Positions 12,713 to 25,029 of a stretch of 64,000 bases of DNA are shown here, piece by piece. Under the pieces are notes generated by a model. That model saw only the letters and a list, made by a program, of their open reading frames with translations, was not told the origin of the DNA and searched no databases. The position numbers and the translations under genes were made by a program. This DNA is from Impatiens glandulifera (Eukaryota; Streptophyta; Magnoliopsida; Ericales; Balsaminaceae). Within the stretch, counting starts at the first letter, position 1. The number at the start of each line of letters is the position of its first letter. The stretch lies in assembly GCF_907164915.1 (NCBI RefSeq), contig NC_061864.1, positions 11,229,889 to 11,293,888 on the forward strand. The letters run 5' to 3'.

Positions 12713-14333
12713 TCTATATATATAATGATGCTTAATTTTTAAAGTGTCCGGATTGCCGGGTCGAGAGCTGTGGTTAATTTGGATACTTGGGTCGGATTGT
12801 GGGTTGACCCGTTTTTAAATTTAAAACGGTTAAAAATAAAATTAAAAATGCTAGAGGTATGTTTCGAACTTGCAACCTCACAAAACATGTACAACTCTTT
12901 AACCAACTAGGCTACAAAGACTTTTCATTGTAAATTCAACACCAAATTTGATAAACGCGGGACGTTTTAATATTAATATAAGTTCAACTTTTTAACTAAC
13001 TAATCTATATATATATAATGATGCTTAATTTTTAAAGTGTCCGGATTGCCGGGTCGAGAGCTGTGGTTAATTTGGATACTTGGGTCGATTGTGGGTTGAC
13101 CCGTTTTTAAATTTAAAACGGTTAAAAATAAAATTAAAAATGCTAGAGGTATGTTTCGAACTTGCAACCTAACAAAAACAAGTACAATTCTTTAACCAAC
13201 TAGGCTACAAAGACTTTATATTTTAAATTCAACACCAAATTTGATAAACGCGGGACGTTTTAATATTAATATAAGTTCAACTTTTTAACTAACTAATCTA
13301 TATATATATAATGATGCTTAATTTTTAAAGTGTCCGGATTGCCGGGTCGAGAGCTGTGGTTAATTTGGATACTTGGTCGGATTGTGGGTTGACCCGTTTT
13401 TAAATTTTAAACGGTTAAAAATAAAATTAAAAATGCTAAAGGTATGTTTCGAACTTGCAACCTAACAAAACAAGTACAACTCTTTAACCAAATAGGCTAC
13501 AAAAACATTATATTTTAAATTCAACCCCAAATTTGATAAACGCGGGACGTTTTAATATTAATATAAATTTAACTTTTTAACTAACTAATATATATATATA
13601 TATAATGATGCTTAATTTTTAAAGTGTCCGGATTGTCGGGTCGAGAGCTGTGGTTAATTTGGATACTTGGGTCGGATTGTGGGTTGACCCGTTTTTAAAT
13701 TTAAAACGGTTAAAAATAAAATTAAAAATGCTAGAGGTATGTTTCGAACTTGCAACCTAACAAAACAAGTAAAACTCTTTAACCAACCAGGCTACAAAGA
13801 CTTTATACTTTAAATTCAACACCAAATTTGATAAACGTGGGACGTTTTAATATTAATATAAGTTCAACTTTTTAACTAACTAATCTATATATATATATAA
13901 TGATGCTTAATTTTTAAAGTGTCCGGATTGTCGGGTCGAGAGCTGTGGTTAATTTGGATACTTGGGTCGGATTGTGGGTTGACCCGTTTTTAAATTTAAA
14001 ACGGTTAAAAATAAAATTAAAAATGCTTGAGGTATGTTTCGAACTTGCAACCTAACAAAACAAGTACAACTCTTTAACCAACTAGGCTACAAAGACTTTA
14101 TATTTTAAATTCAACACCAAATTTGATAAACGTAGGACGTTTTAATATTAATATAAGTTCAACTTTTTAACTAACTAATATATATAATGATTTTAAGTAA
14201 ATGGATACTTGGGTTGGATTGTGGGTTGACCCACCCATAAATTTAAAACGGTTAAAAATAAAAAAAAATGTTATCCGTAAATTTTTTTTCACGATTTTTA
14301 TATTATTACTCGTGCAAACGGGCTAAATACTAG
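12713..14333 (+). mobile_element. Non-autonomous Helitron, 1.62 kb
   Basis: Starts with TCTATATATATATAATGATG (5' TC) right after an A and ends in CTAG (14330-14333) followed by T, so it sits between A and T as Helitrons do. Eleven bases before the end is a small hairpin, CTCGT-GCAA-ACGGG (five pairs, one G-T), the classic Helitron 3' structure. There is no target duplication or terminal inverted repeat, as expected. It has no helicase or Rep coding. The interior is five tandem units (separate entry) plus a shortened sixth unit before the 3' end. Confidence 0.8.
12724..14185. repeat. Five ~293-bp tandem units inside the Helitron, each with tRNA-like A and B boxes
   Basis: Units begin at about 12724, 13017, 13310, 13604 and 13899 (lengths about 293, 293, 294, 295 and 287), each starting AATGATGCTTAATTTTTAAA (the fifth followed by a partial sixth at about 14186). 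They are nearly identical, with small differences such as GCCGGG/GTCGGG and variable TA-tract length. On the minus strand every unit carries TAGCCTAGTTGG (tRNA A-box like) and, about 35 bp on, AGTTCGAAAC (B-box like). Each unit also begins with a copy of the Helitron 5' terminus. Confidence 0.88.
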
Positions 14334-15180
14334 TTATTATGATAATTAATCAATCACTTCCTAATATAAAATGTTACATTATAACCCAATCAATATACTG
14401 ATATACATATATAATTTGAAATAATCGAGTGTATTAATTATTTACAGAAGACCCATAAATAGGTCCTTAAATTATTAGCACATTTTAATATCCACCCTAA
14501 AAGCTATTTATTTATTTAGACCTCTTAAAATTTTAACTTGTTAAAATAATCCAATTATTTAATTTGACATTTAGTGGCTCTATAAATTCATTTTAGGTTA
14601 ATCCAATTCGAGTATAGAACCCTTGTAGTTCTATGTGCATTTTTTTGGTCATACACCTATTTTATTTTTTGTTGTCAAAATTCATTTAGTTATAGTTATT
14701 AGATAATCATTTTTAAACATTTGTTTTATAACATACTTTTGTCATAATTTTGTAAAGTAAACGATATTATCGCTCCAAGCCTTTGTTGATATCGAAATTA
14801 GATACTAGTTTCGATTACATATCTCAAAACCAATATTTAACCCTTGTACCTTAAAATTATATATGTTATTTAAAAAACAAAATAAAGGGTTAAAAGTTTG
14901 GGGTGGAAAATAGTATAAGGGCTTATTTATTAATTTTATCAATTATTTATTATTAGTAACTTGTTTTTGTTTTTAGACAATTCCTTATCTTTCAATATTT
15001 GAAATCTATTTCTAGAATTTTCCTTAAATATTTGATAATTCATAGGCAACATGAATTAACTATATATCAACTCTATCTCTAGCCTTTCACCAAACCAAGA
15101 TATATTTGAATAATATATTCCAAGTATCTTTTGACACCAAATTAAAAGCCTTGGAATATATCCAAATCAAGAACAAGAAG
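14334..15180. other. Intergenic, promoter side of the ENTH gene
   Basis: AT-rich with no repeat or gene I can identify; the last ~100 bp presumably hold the leader of the ENTH gene. Confidence 0.4.
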
Positions 15181-16379
15181 ATGGGTATCCATGATGTTAA
15201 AAGGAAAACAGGATTTCACCTTAAAGAGAAGGTTTTGAATGCACGTTTGTCTTTCATGGGAGTTACCTTGGCGCAATAGTAAGTTGTCATATGTCAATAC
15301 TAGTTACTTTGAAACAAAAAAACTTTTGTTCGTAATATATAGCTAGTGATTTTTTATATGAAGTTTAATTTCCCTTTTTTATCCGCGGTTGAATTGGTTT
15401 CCATTGTTTCGCGATATGAAGTTTAACTGAACGATCGACACGTGGAGATCATCATTGGTTACCCGACCCATGCGCGATGGATCTGATATCACGGGCAGCA
15501 TATGAAGTTGATGATTATTGGAGGGTTGTAAAGATCCTTCACAAAAGGTATCTTGAATTGTGCATATGATTTTGGTAGTCTTTTCTAAGTTCTATATATA
15601 TGATGTTCAAATTTATTAATTAATAAGTGGTATTTTATATTATATATATAGGTTATCAAAATTTAGTGAAAAGAAATGGAGAGGCTCTTACAAGGCTTTG
15701 ATTTTGTTAGACCATCTTCTTCTCCATGGACCATTAAGAGCTGCCGAAGAGTTTGAAGATGATGTTCATATCATAATAGAAATGAAGAGCTTTCAATATG
15801 TTGACCACAAAGGGTAACTCTAAAAATTTTACCCCTAGAAAATTAATCCATTTTTTTTTTTTTTGTATTTGAGATTTTATTTTGATTCATAGATTTGATT
15901 GGGGTTTATCTATAAGAAAGAAGAGTGGGCACGTATTAAAGTTGATTGAGGACGGGTCCTTCCTGAAAAATGAAAGAGACATAGCCCGAAAAGTCAAGAT
16001 TGATCGGATCAAAGGTGCAAAGAGTTTCATCTTTTGGCCTTCTACTACAAATAAAAGTTGGAAAATATTTGAAGAGGAAGGTTATAATAGTAGGTCGTGT
16101 ATTTACCACCCTGTTCCTAGCAAGTGTCAATATCATGAAGATGTTCTTGAATTAGATTTGGTCGATGAGGAGAAGACAAGAATCGTGGTTGATCGATTTG
16201 AAGGGCGATATAACGATCAAAACTCCTCGGTTGGAGTTCAGGATGAGTTGTGGCTGAATAGTATTGAGGAAGAAATTTACCATGGTGGAGAAAGTCCAAG
16301 CAATTGGATAAGTTTTGAAAAAGAATTACTTTTTCCAGGCATGAATTATGAGGTATTTGGAAAAATGAGCAAGGAATGA
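15181..16379 (+). CDS. ENTH/ANTH-domain (epsin-like) protein
   Basis: Four exons in frame: 15181-15278, 15422-15547, 15652-15813, 15893-16379 (290 residues). The ENTH fold spans about residues 10-155: FHLKEKVLNARLSFMGVT, LTERSTRGD (counterpart of the LTEEATNGDPWGP block in plant ENTH/VHS-type proteins), DDYWRVVKILHKR, WRGSYKALILLDHLLLHGP, FQYVDHKGFDWGLSIRKKS. ENTH proteins bind phosphoinositides and help form clathrin-coated vesicles; that role is by homology. The C-terminal ~100 residues are acidic and hydrophilic with no clathrin-box or NPF motif that I can see. The normally conserved DPWGP is altered to a DHHWLPDP-like stretch with one extra codon. Exon 2 uses the acceptor tgaag at 15417-15421, chosen because it restores the LTE motif. 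Confidence 0.78.
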
Positions 16380-16925
16380 GACCCGTAATGGTTTCTTCTA
16401 TGGAAAAATAAGCCTTGGGGAACAACATGAGAATGAATGACCTAATACTTAAGTCAATCCACTTGGTTTATAAGTGTTTAGAAAGAAATTTCATCAAACA
16501 TGAGCCAAATTAGCTTGTTTTTAACATGTTTATGAATGTTTCAAGTTCTACCTACTTTCCATTTTGACGAGTTATTGAGTTTTTCTAAATTTTATTTGGT
16601 GGCCAATTCGGCCATTGTCTTTATGATTTGTTGATATCCTATGTACATTGTTATGACATATATTCAGATGTAGTCTGTTAAACCTTTGAGGGGGTAGAAA
16701 CTATTTAATTTGGAGAATGTTTGATTGCATGATTATACAAATGACAAGTTTTTTCAAGAAGTTATGGAAAACAGTCTCAGTCTTTTTCTTCAGTTCCATC
16801 TTGTGTACAAGAAGTTATCAAAAATGTCTCCTATTTGGATGCCAATGCGGAAATTTCATTGGAACAGAAGCTTACATACCCATAACTCCATAAGTTGCAA
16901 AATATTGTCGTTTTGAATTGCTGTA
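16380..16925. other. 3' region of the ENTH gene
   Basis: Presumed 3' untranslated region and spacer. No further gene; the open frame at 16725-16916 has no family features. Confidence 0.4.
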
Positions 16926-16975
16926 GCAGAAGCTTCCATACCCATAATTGAAGGCTGGAACAGGACCTCAAGGGA
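16926..16975 (-). pseudogene. Short actin-gene fragment
   Basis: On the minus strand this ~50-bp stretch reads LEVLFQPSIMGMEAS, matching [15 protein letters not shown] of the actin gene (18020-18070) with several substitutions. The same words (AGCTTCCATACC, GGCTGGAA.AGGACCTCA) occur in the same order. A second weaker copy of part of it lies at about 16862-16895. Nothing else of actin is nearby, so it is a relic of about 17 codons, probably left by local duplication or gap repair. Confidence 0.6.
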
Positions 16976-17546
16976 CCAAATTATAATTGAGAAAACAAAT
17001 GGAGCACCTAATCTAGCCAATTCAGAAACACTTTATAAAATTTGTTCTAATTATAAAGGATGATCTATTGTATTTAAGTTGTAATATTCATCAACTAATT
17101 TCATTTTCCTTGGAGTGATTTGATTTATATATCAAATTAACATATTCAAGATATTAGATAGCAAGATGGACCTTATCTTGTTAATTAACCGGCCTAATGA
17201 TCTGTCATTAGGCCGTGGCCTCGCCTAAAACAAACCTGAACTAGAGGAGCGACGATAGAAGGCCTTAATCCAATGAAAACCTTCATGAAATAAACATGGA
17301 AGAGAAGGAACATGAGACTAGAAAAAAAATAATACTTTAGAATCTGAAAGGAGGAACTCTAGAATTCAATTTTAACACAAGAATATGACAATCCAGACAA
17401 ACAATTTCTTGGTCTTTTTTTCAAATCCAGACACAAAAACAAATAACAGAGGCACCAAACAAACTTAACTTTTTCTTGCCAAAAATTACAAAAAACCAAA
17501 AAAATACACCCCATATCTTCAACTTATACCACCATTGAAGACCAAA
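16976..17546. other. Spacer and 3' untranslated region of actin
   Basis: Probably includes the actin 3' untranslated region (roughly 17250-17546). No other gene seen. Confidence 0.4.
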
Positions 17547-19073
<1,527 letters not shown>

Positions 19074-19920
19074 AGTTTTCTAACTCCTGACAAACATTTA
19101 GTATTAATAGGTAGAAATAACCGCATTCATTCTTTTTTGTTCTCAATTTCCATTTATAATTTGCATAATGGGTAGATCCATATTGTGGTTTAGAACAAAG
19201 ACAACTACAACAAACAGATCAAGGGAAAAAATAGAACATTTATCACAGCACATAGAAGAGTTTTCAGTGATTTAAACTTCAACTAGTCCATAACTTTCAA
19301 ATCTGATGGAGAACTAAAGTAAAATCAGTTCTTGAATAGAATTATTCAAAGAATGCAAGCGAATCTATTAATATTTTGATTCATAAAACAACCTTTAATC
19401 ATAACAATTCAGCTCCAAGTATTAGATCAAGAACAAAAATGGAAGATCTCAATCAATTGTCCAAACATCAAATTGACTGAGAAATATTTATAATTTAATT
19501 TCAAACTAGATCTCAAAAAACTGCATAAATCTATCATCTTCAATTACAATCATAGAGTAACCAAAAAGATCAAAGTGTTTGCAGAGAACATGGAGATTTA
19601 GAATCAGTAGCCAAAATGCGTGAAGATCTACACTGTAAAGTAGCAAGTTCACATCGTAATGCTTCAGATCTAAGCCGATGCAAACTAAATCAACAATGTT
19701 CAATCATCGGACACGAATATAGAGAAATGTATCATAAAGGGTCAAGTGTGAATCAACTAAAAGAGAAGAAATACAGATCAAAATTTAATCTTGGAAAATT
19801 TCTGACCTTGGGATGACCAGCAAGTCAGCAAAGGAGAGAGAGCGGAAATCGGCGAGCACCAACAAATGAAATCCTACCCAAGGCAAAGAAGAAATGTCGG
19901 GAGTGCATATATGTTGGGTA
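19074..19920 (-). promoter_or_regulatory. Actin leader exon, leader intron and promoter-proximal region
   Basis: A leader intron runs on the minus strand from a donor at 19806 (cccaag|gtcag) to an acceptor ending at 19087 (tgtcag|gag), 14 bases before the ATG. Plant actin genes typically have such an intron, which often boosts expression. The leader exon, about 19807-19860, has a CT-rich stretch on the minus strand. A TATA-like ACATATATGC lies at about 19905-19914 in suitable orientation. Confidence 0.7.
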
Positions 19921-20547
19921 CTGGGAACGAAGCTGGTACGTTGGATTCGTTTAGACAGTCATCATCTTGAAACCAGTGTAGGGCCAAAAAATGGACGGTT
20001 GTTTTGGTGGACACAGCGTATCCTTCCCCAATATCTTTTTTTTTCTTTTCTAATAACTAAAATATTTTTTATTTTTTAAAATAATAACAGCAATATTAGA
20101 GTAGAATCTTTTTATAATATATAATTTGATAAACATAGCTTTTAAATTAAATATTTGTTGAAATTACAGTGATTTAGTTTCTATATCTATTTAAGATTTG
20201 ATGTCAATAATATTTGAGTACTAAGATAAGAGAATAAAATTATGAATAAGATGGATATATTAGATATGAGTAATAAGAAGATATATAATTGATATAATTT
20301 TAATGTTTTGTTAAGATTATTGAATATTCTTTTTTTTCATTGATAATATTTGAATTTATTAAAGAGATTATTATTATTTTGTAATCAAAAATAGTATTTT
20401 AATATCTCAATTTCATTTTATTATATTTTATTTTATTAAAAATATAAAATATTATTATCTTTTACATTATAATTTTTTTAATATACAAAATATTTAAGTA
20501 TATCATAATTTAATAAAATATCTCACCAAAAAAAGGCTAATTAAAAC
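19921..20547. other. AT-rich spacer upstream of actin
   Basis: Upstream actin sequence to about 20040, then AT-rich DNA with no feature I can support. Confidence 0.4.
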
Positions 20548-21558
20548 CAAGGTTTTGAAAACCGTTTCGATAATTAACCCAATTTTTGTGGTGTACTTCG
20601 GTCCGACCGGTTAAACCATTGGTTGAACCGGATTTTTTTTAATTTTTTTTAAAATAAATTTAAATTTATTAATACATAAATTATATATATATTAGTTAAG
20701 CATATAAAATAATCAAATAAATACTAATTGAACTTAATAATTATCAATTAAATTTATATTATACTAAATATCCATAATTTTCTACAATTAAATTAACAAA
20801 TAAAATAACCATAATTCCCTACAATCAATATAACAATCACACTAAATATCTATAATTCTTTACGATCAAAAGATTCAAAACAACAATAACACCAATTAGT
20901 CATAATTCCCTACACTTATTTTCTTCTAAACCCTAATTAAACAATGAATCCTAATTTCATATTCATTGTTTGCTGCTCATCAATGATAAACCAACATATT
21001 ATCGGAAATACTACAAAAATTCATATTTACTGAGATCTGAAGAACAACCGTAAATTTGACAAACAAACGTAGATCTGAAGAACAGCCGAAGATCTAAAGT
21101 AAATAGTCGTGAGAAGAACAGTCATCTTTCTTCTTCAACCTTTTTCCTTTGTCGTCTTCAACATATTTCTTCTTTCTTTCTCTGTTTACTGTGATAAGTT
21201 AACTGAACAAAAACAAAAGTCTATAGCAAAAATAAAAACGAAAAAACAAAAAGTAATAATATAGGCTCATAGCTCATTAATAGGTTTAATAAATTAATAG
21301 TATAGTACTAAGTACTGACAAAGAAATAATTAAATATTATTATAATAATATTATAATAATAATTATATAAACTTTATATAATTTACCTTTCCAACCGGAA
21401 AAAACCGGTTTGTTTTTCAGGTTAAATCGGACGGTTGGACCGGATTTTGACCGGTTCGAAAGGTGACCGTTTTAAAGGCAAAACCCGAACCGCTCACCAA
21501 ACCGTTTCGCGGTCGGACCGGTTGGACCGCCGGTCAAACCGCGTATTTTAAAACCTTG
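20548..21558. mobile_element. Non-autonomous hAT-type element, about 1.0 kb
   Basis: Terminal inverted repeats CAAGGTTTT...AAAACCTTG flanked by a perfect 8-bp direct duplication ATTAAAAC (20540-20547 and 21559-21566). The 8-bp duplication is the hAT hallmark. Sub-terminal regions are rich in CCGGTT/AACCGG words (ACCGGTTAAACC on the left; CCGGTTGGACCG and CCGGTCAAACC on the right), a likely transposase-binding array. The AT-rich interior has no transposase. Confidence 0.82.
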
Positions 21559-21737
21559 ATTAAAACAAATAAAAATTTATTAATCAAACAAAAATAACAT
21601 AAGAAAGTCTTTAAAATATTATAAACTAATAGTGAATAAACAAATTTACTCAAATATAACGTTTTATTTAATAGCATATATTATAGGATGTATAATTTTT
21701 TTATTAACAATTTTTAGAAAAATGATTAGAAGAGAAA

Positions 21738-21890
21738 ATTTGGGAGAGATAATTTTAAAAGAATGACATGGGCGCAACTTGGCGGAAAAATTAAAAAAAA
21801 TTATTTCTCTTAAGTCTCCTCACATTTTTATCATTTTTCCAACTAGAGTGACACAACATTCTCTCCCTCATTCCCTTTCCCAAATTCCCT
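21738..21890. mobile_element. Small MITE with TTTGGGAGAGA ends
   Basis: About 150 bp bounded by TTTGGGAGAGAT on the left and ATTCTCTCCC plus TTTCCCAAATTCCC on the right. A relative with the same ends and the shared inner words TTTATCATTTTTCCA is at about 53166-53320. Non-coding. Confidence 0.55.
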
Positions 21891-22989
21891 TCTCTATCAC
21901 TCCTCCAATTTTTATTAAAATGTTTTATATTTAATTTTTCTAATATTTTTAAATATATTTTATATAAATTATTAATATTTTTTCTTTTATTCGTAGGTTT
22001 TATATTTTAATTAATTTATTATATTTTTATTATTATTATTATTTTTTAAATACTAATATATTAAAAATAAAAATAATCGTTTAAGCACATAGTAACAAAG
22101 CATGACATGAAAATAAACGAAAAATGTTTACGGTAACTTTTCTATATATGATACTCCATATGCTACATCCCACGAGGCAATTGAATATTTTTGTAAACAA
22201 CCCGATCAATTTATCACATATTTGTTTTTAATCATATTATCTTGGAGACTTTCTTGTTCTATAAAAAATAATTAGATCATTTTGACAATAAAACCTTATT
22301 AAAAACACATATGTATGTCACGAAAATTCAAACTACCTTCATCTTCTGGTAATTTTACTTTGTTCCCACTAAACTATAATTTTCTTTAATTTTTTTATTT
22401 TTTTTAATTAATAAATTATCTTTCTTAGATTGAAATTACATAATCCAATATCATTTTAACCATTATTTTATCTATCACATTATTTAATTTATTAATCAAA
22501 ATATCTTTTATTTTAAAAAATAATTATTAATACATTTAAATATTTTTATCATAAAAAATTCACTAATCATATATTTTAAATAATCTACAAATTATATTTT
22601 AAATAATCTACAAATTGTTTAAAACTTATGAATCATGATCATGGTGATCCTAACCTTTAAAGATTTTAAGTGATGATCGTACATGTCTTTTAACTGCAAC
22701 ATCTCTATAAATATAAATACTGCAACATCCCTATAAATATAAATAAATGCAAACACAGGATGACATCGTAAAACACTTACCCATACCAGGCAACTTCCCA
22801 AAAACGGATGGATTGCGACAAAAAAATTAATAACATGCTGCTTTTAGAGCTACTTTTTAGGGAGCATCGAAGCGTGAATGGAAAATGGAACTGTTCTCTT
22901 AAGACAGTAGAAAAAAGAATAAGGAATAAAGTAACCAACGCATTCCATTTCAGGGAGTAGAAGGCAGGCAGTCCCATAACATGAAGCTT
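21891..22989. other. AT-rich spacer with a short gene-like patch
   Basis: Mostly AT-rich. About 22780-22985 is less AT-rich and could be a captured exon fragment on the minus strand, but I recognise no protein family and frames are short. A 27-28-bp segment (CTGCAACATC(T/C)CTATAAATAT) is repeated at about 22695 and 22722. Confidence 0.3.
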
Positions 22990-24560
22990 GGATTTGTGGC
23001 TTTTTGTCGTCTCACTTTTGTCGTCGGCAAATAGCCCGATGCTTTCGCTTGACTTATGATTGACTTGGAAGTCTAAATAAAAAGATTCTCATAAAGCGCT
23101 AAAATAAAATATCACTGCCTAATACAAAAGTAGGTGAGTTGTCGATTCAATCTTTTCATGACGCATACGACTAGACATAATACAACTTTTTAATGCACAT
23201 ATCATCCGTAAGAATTCCACCGTGAATAACGTTTCATCCAAAGAACGTGATTTTGGATGAAATCTTTGACTCACAAAGTTTTCCTAGCAAAAATTATATG
23301 GAACCATCTTAGCAAACAACTTATAAAAATGTCCCACATGGAAACTATTCATATATTATCAATGCATAACGTCTTGTTCAGCCGGGGACACTTGTTTGCG
23401 TCTTACCAAAAGTAAAACTCTATTATGGGACAAAATCTCCATAATGTTTAATCTCATTTTATATCTAATTCGACTAGCAAAATTGCTAGACTGAGGATCA
23501 AACATGTGCTTAACTGTGACATTTCTACATATAGCAAATGAAGCAAGCTCAAGATACGTCGTATTTAGACTTTTAACACTACACCAAATGTCGTCCAAAA
23601 AATTAATCAAAAATAATCCCCCACAATGAATCTAGACTACTAATGAAATTTTTTCCACATAAAATAAATTTCCCTCCAAATACTATACCCCACTGGATAA
23701 TTAGACATTGTGGTGAACCAACCATACCAATAACGATCATACTTAAATATGATTATCAATGTCCAAAGACTATTCGGCTCTGTTGCAAATTTATTACACA
23801 ATTTTGATAGAAGAACCTTATTAAAAAAAATAAGATCTTGAATATTCAAATATCCTTGATCTTTACAACATTTAATATTATCCCAACTAATTGATGACAA
23901 AACGATGAGTTAGAAAATCTCCAAAAATTACACATTATTCTCTCTATTTTTACCGCCATATTCTTAGGGAGAATGAATAACGACATCATATATGTGGACA
24001 TATATGACAATACACTCTTAATGAGGATTAGTCGACCCCCTTTCGAGATTATTTTACTTTTATATCTAGACATTTTACATTCCATTTTAGTGATAATATG
24101 GTCTTAAGAGACATTGGATCGTAATTTAGCACCGAATGACATACCAAAATATGTTGACGGAAGACCAAAAACTCTCAATTGACATTACCATAAGTTTTTC
24201 TAATGTCTAACTTGAAAAAAACACATTTTTCACCTCTTGAATTAACTAAGACAATGCATTGACTATTAATACATCATCATAAATTTGACGATCTTTGATG
24301 AACATTGTCTAATTACTAAATTTGACTGTCTGTAATACCCTCCGCAACATGTTGACCAAACAATTTGCAATAAACTTATAAAGAGATAAAACGAGACTAA
24401 TAAACATAAAGTTCTCCACATCAATAATTCCTAGACCTTTACGACACATCAAAGTAGATTTTCAACTCTTATCCAATGATAAAAATCAATAAAAATAATT
24501 AATTACTTCCATAATTATAGTCGAAAGGAAATTCCAAATATTCTTAAAAAAAATAACTCG
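22990..24560 (-). pseudogene. LINE (L1-type non-LTR retrotransposon) reverse-transcriptase remnant
   Basis: Read on the minus strand, pieces of plant LINE ORF2 occur in the right order: FISLVLSLYKFIANCLVN and FIKDRQIYDDVLIVNA (24450-24250), a GLPSTYFGM-like block (about 24160), KIISKGGRLILIKSVLS and IERIMCNFW (24080-23930), DLIFFNKVLLSKLCNKFATE (23840-23770), then IWREIYFMWKK and the downstream zinc-binding-type region (DIWCSVKSL, 23600). Many stops and frameshifts break it. A sister copy lies at 51075-52107 on the opposite strand. Confidence 0.75.
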
Positions 24561-25029
24561 TCAGAAACTTTATCACTATATTATTATTATTATTAAAATT
24601 TTATTTTATAAATTATATTTTATTTTAAATAATTATTTGATATTATTTAAATAATTGAAATAATTTCTTTTGAATAAATAAAATAATTTTTTATTATAAT
24701 TTTAATTATAAAAGAATTTATATAATATTTTAATATATAAATTTAATTTATTTAGTATATGTAATTATAATTATTTTATTTTAATCGTAAAAATATATTA
24801 TATTATTCAAATAAAATGATTAAAAATTATGTTATAAAAAAATAGAAAAATGTTAATAAAGAGAAAAAAATAGAAAAAATATAAATAAGAAATATTAAAT
24901 TCTTATATTTTTCAATTCTAACATATATATTCTTAAAATAATTTAATATTAAATTAATTTAGAAAAAAATATTTTGTTAAATTAAAATTGTTACATAATA
25001 AAAATTAATTTTCTTATTAAAAATAGTAT
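24561..25029. other. AT-rich spacer
   Basis: Nearly pure A/T low-complexity DNA. It contains diverged copies of words from the adjacent inverted-repeat arm, but the pairing with the right arm is not convincing here. Confidence 0.4.

Noticed and set aside
12840..12960. A genuine tRNA gene in the Helitron units
   Set aside because: Only A and B box-like words are present; no acceptor or anticodon stems pair properly.
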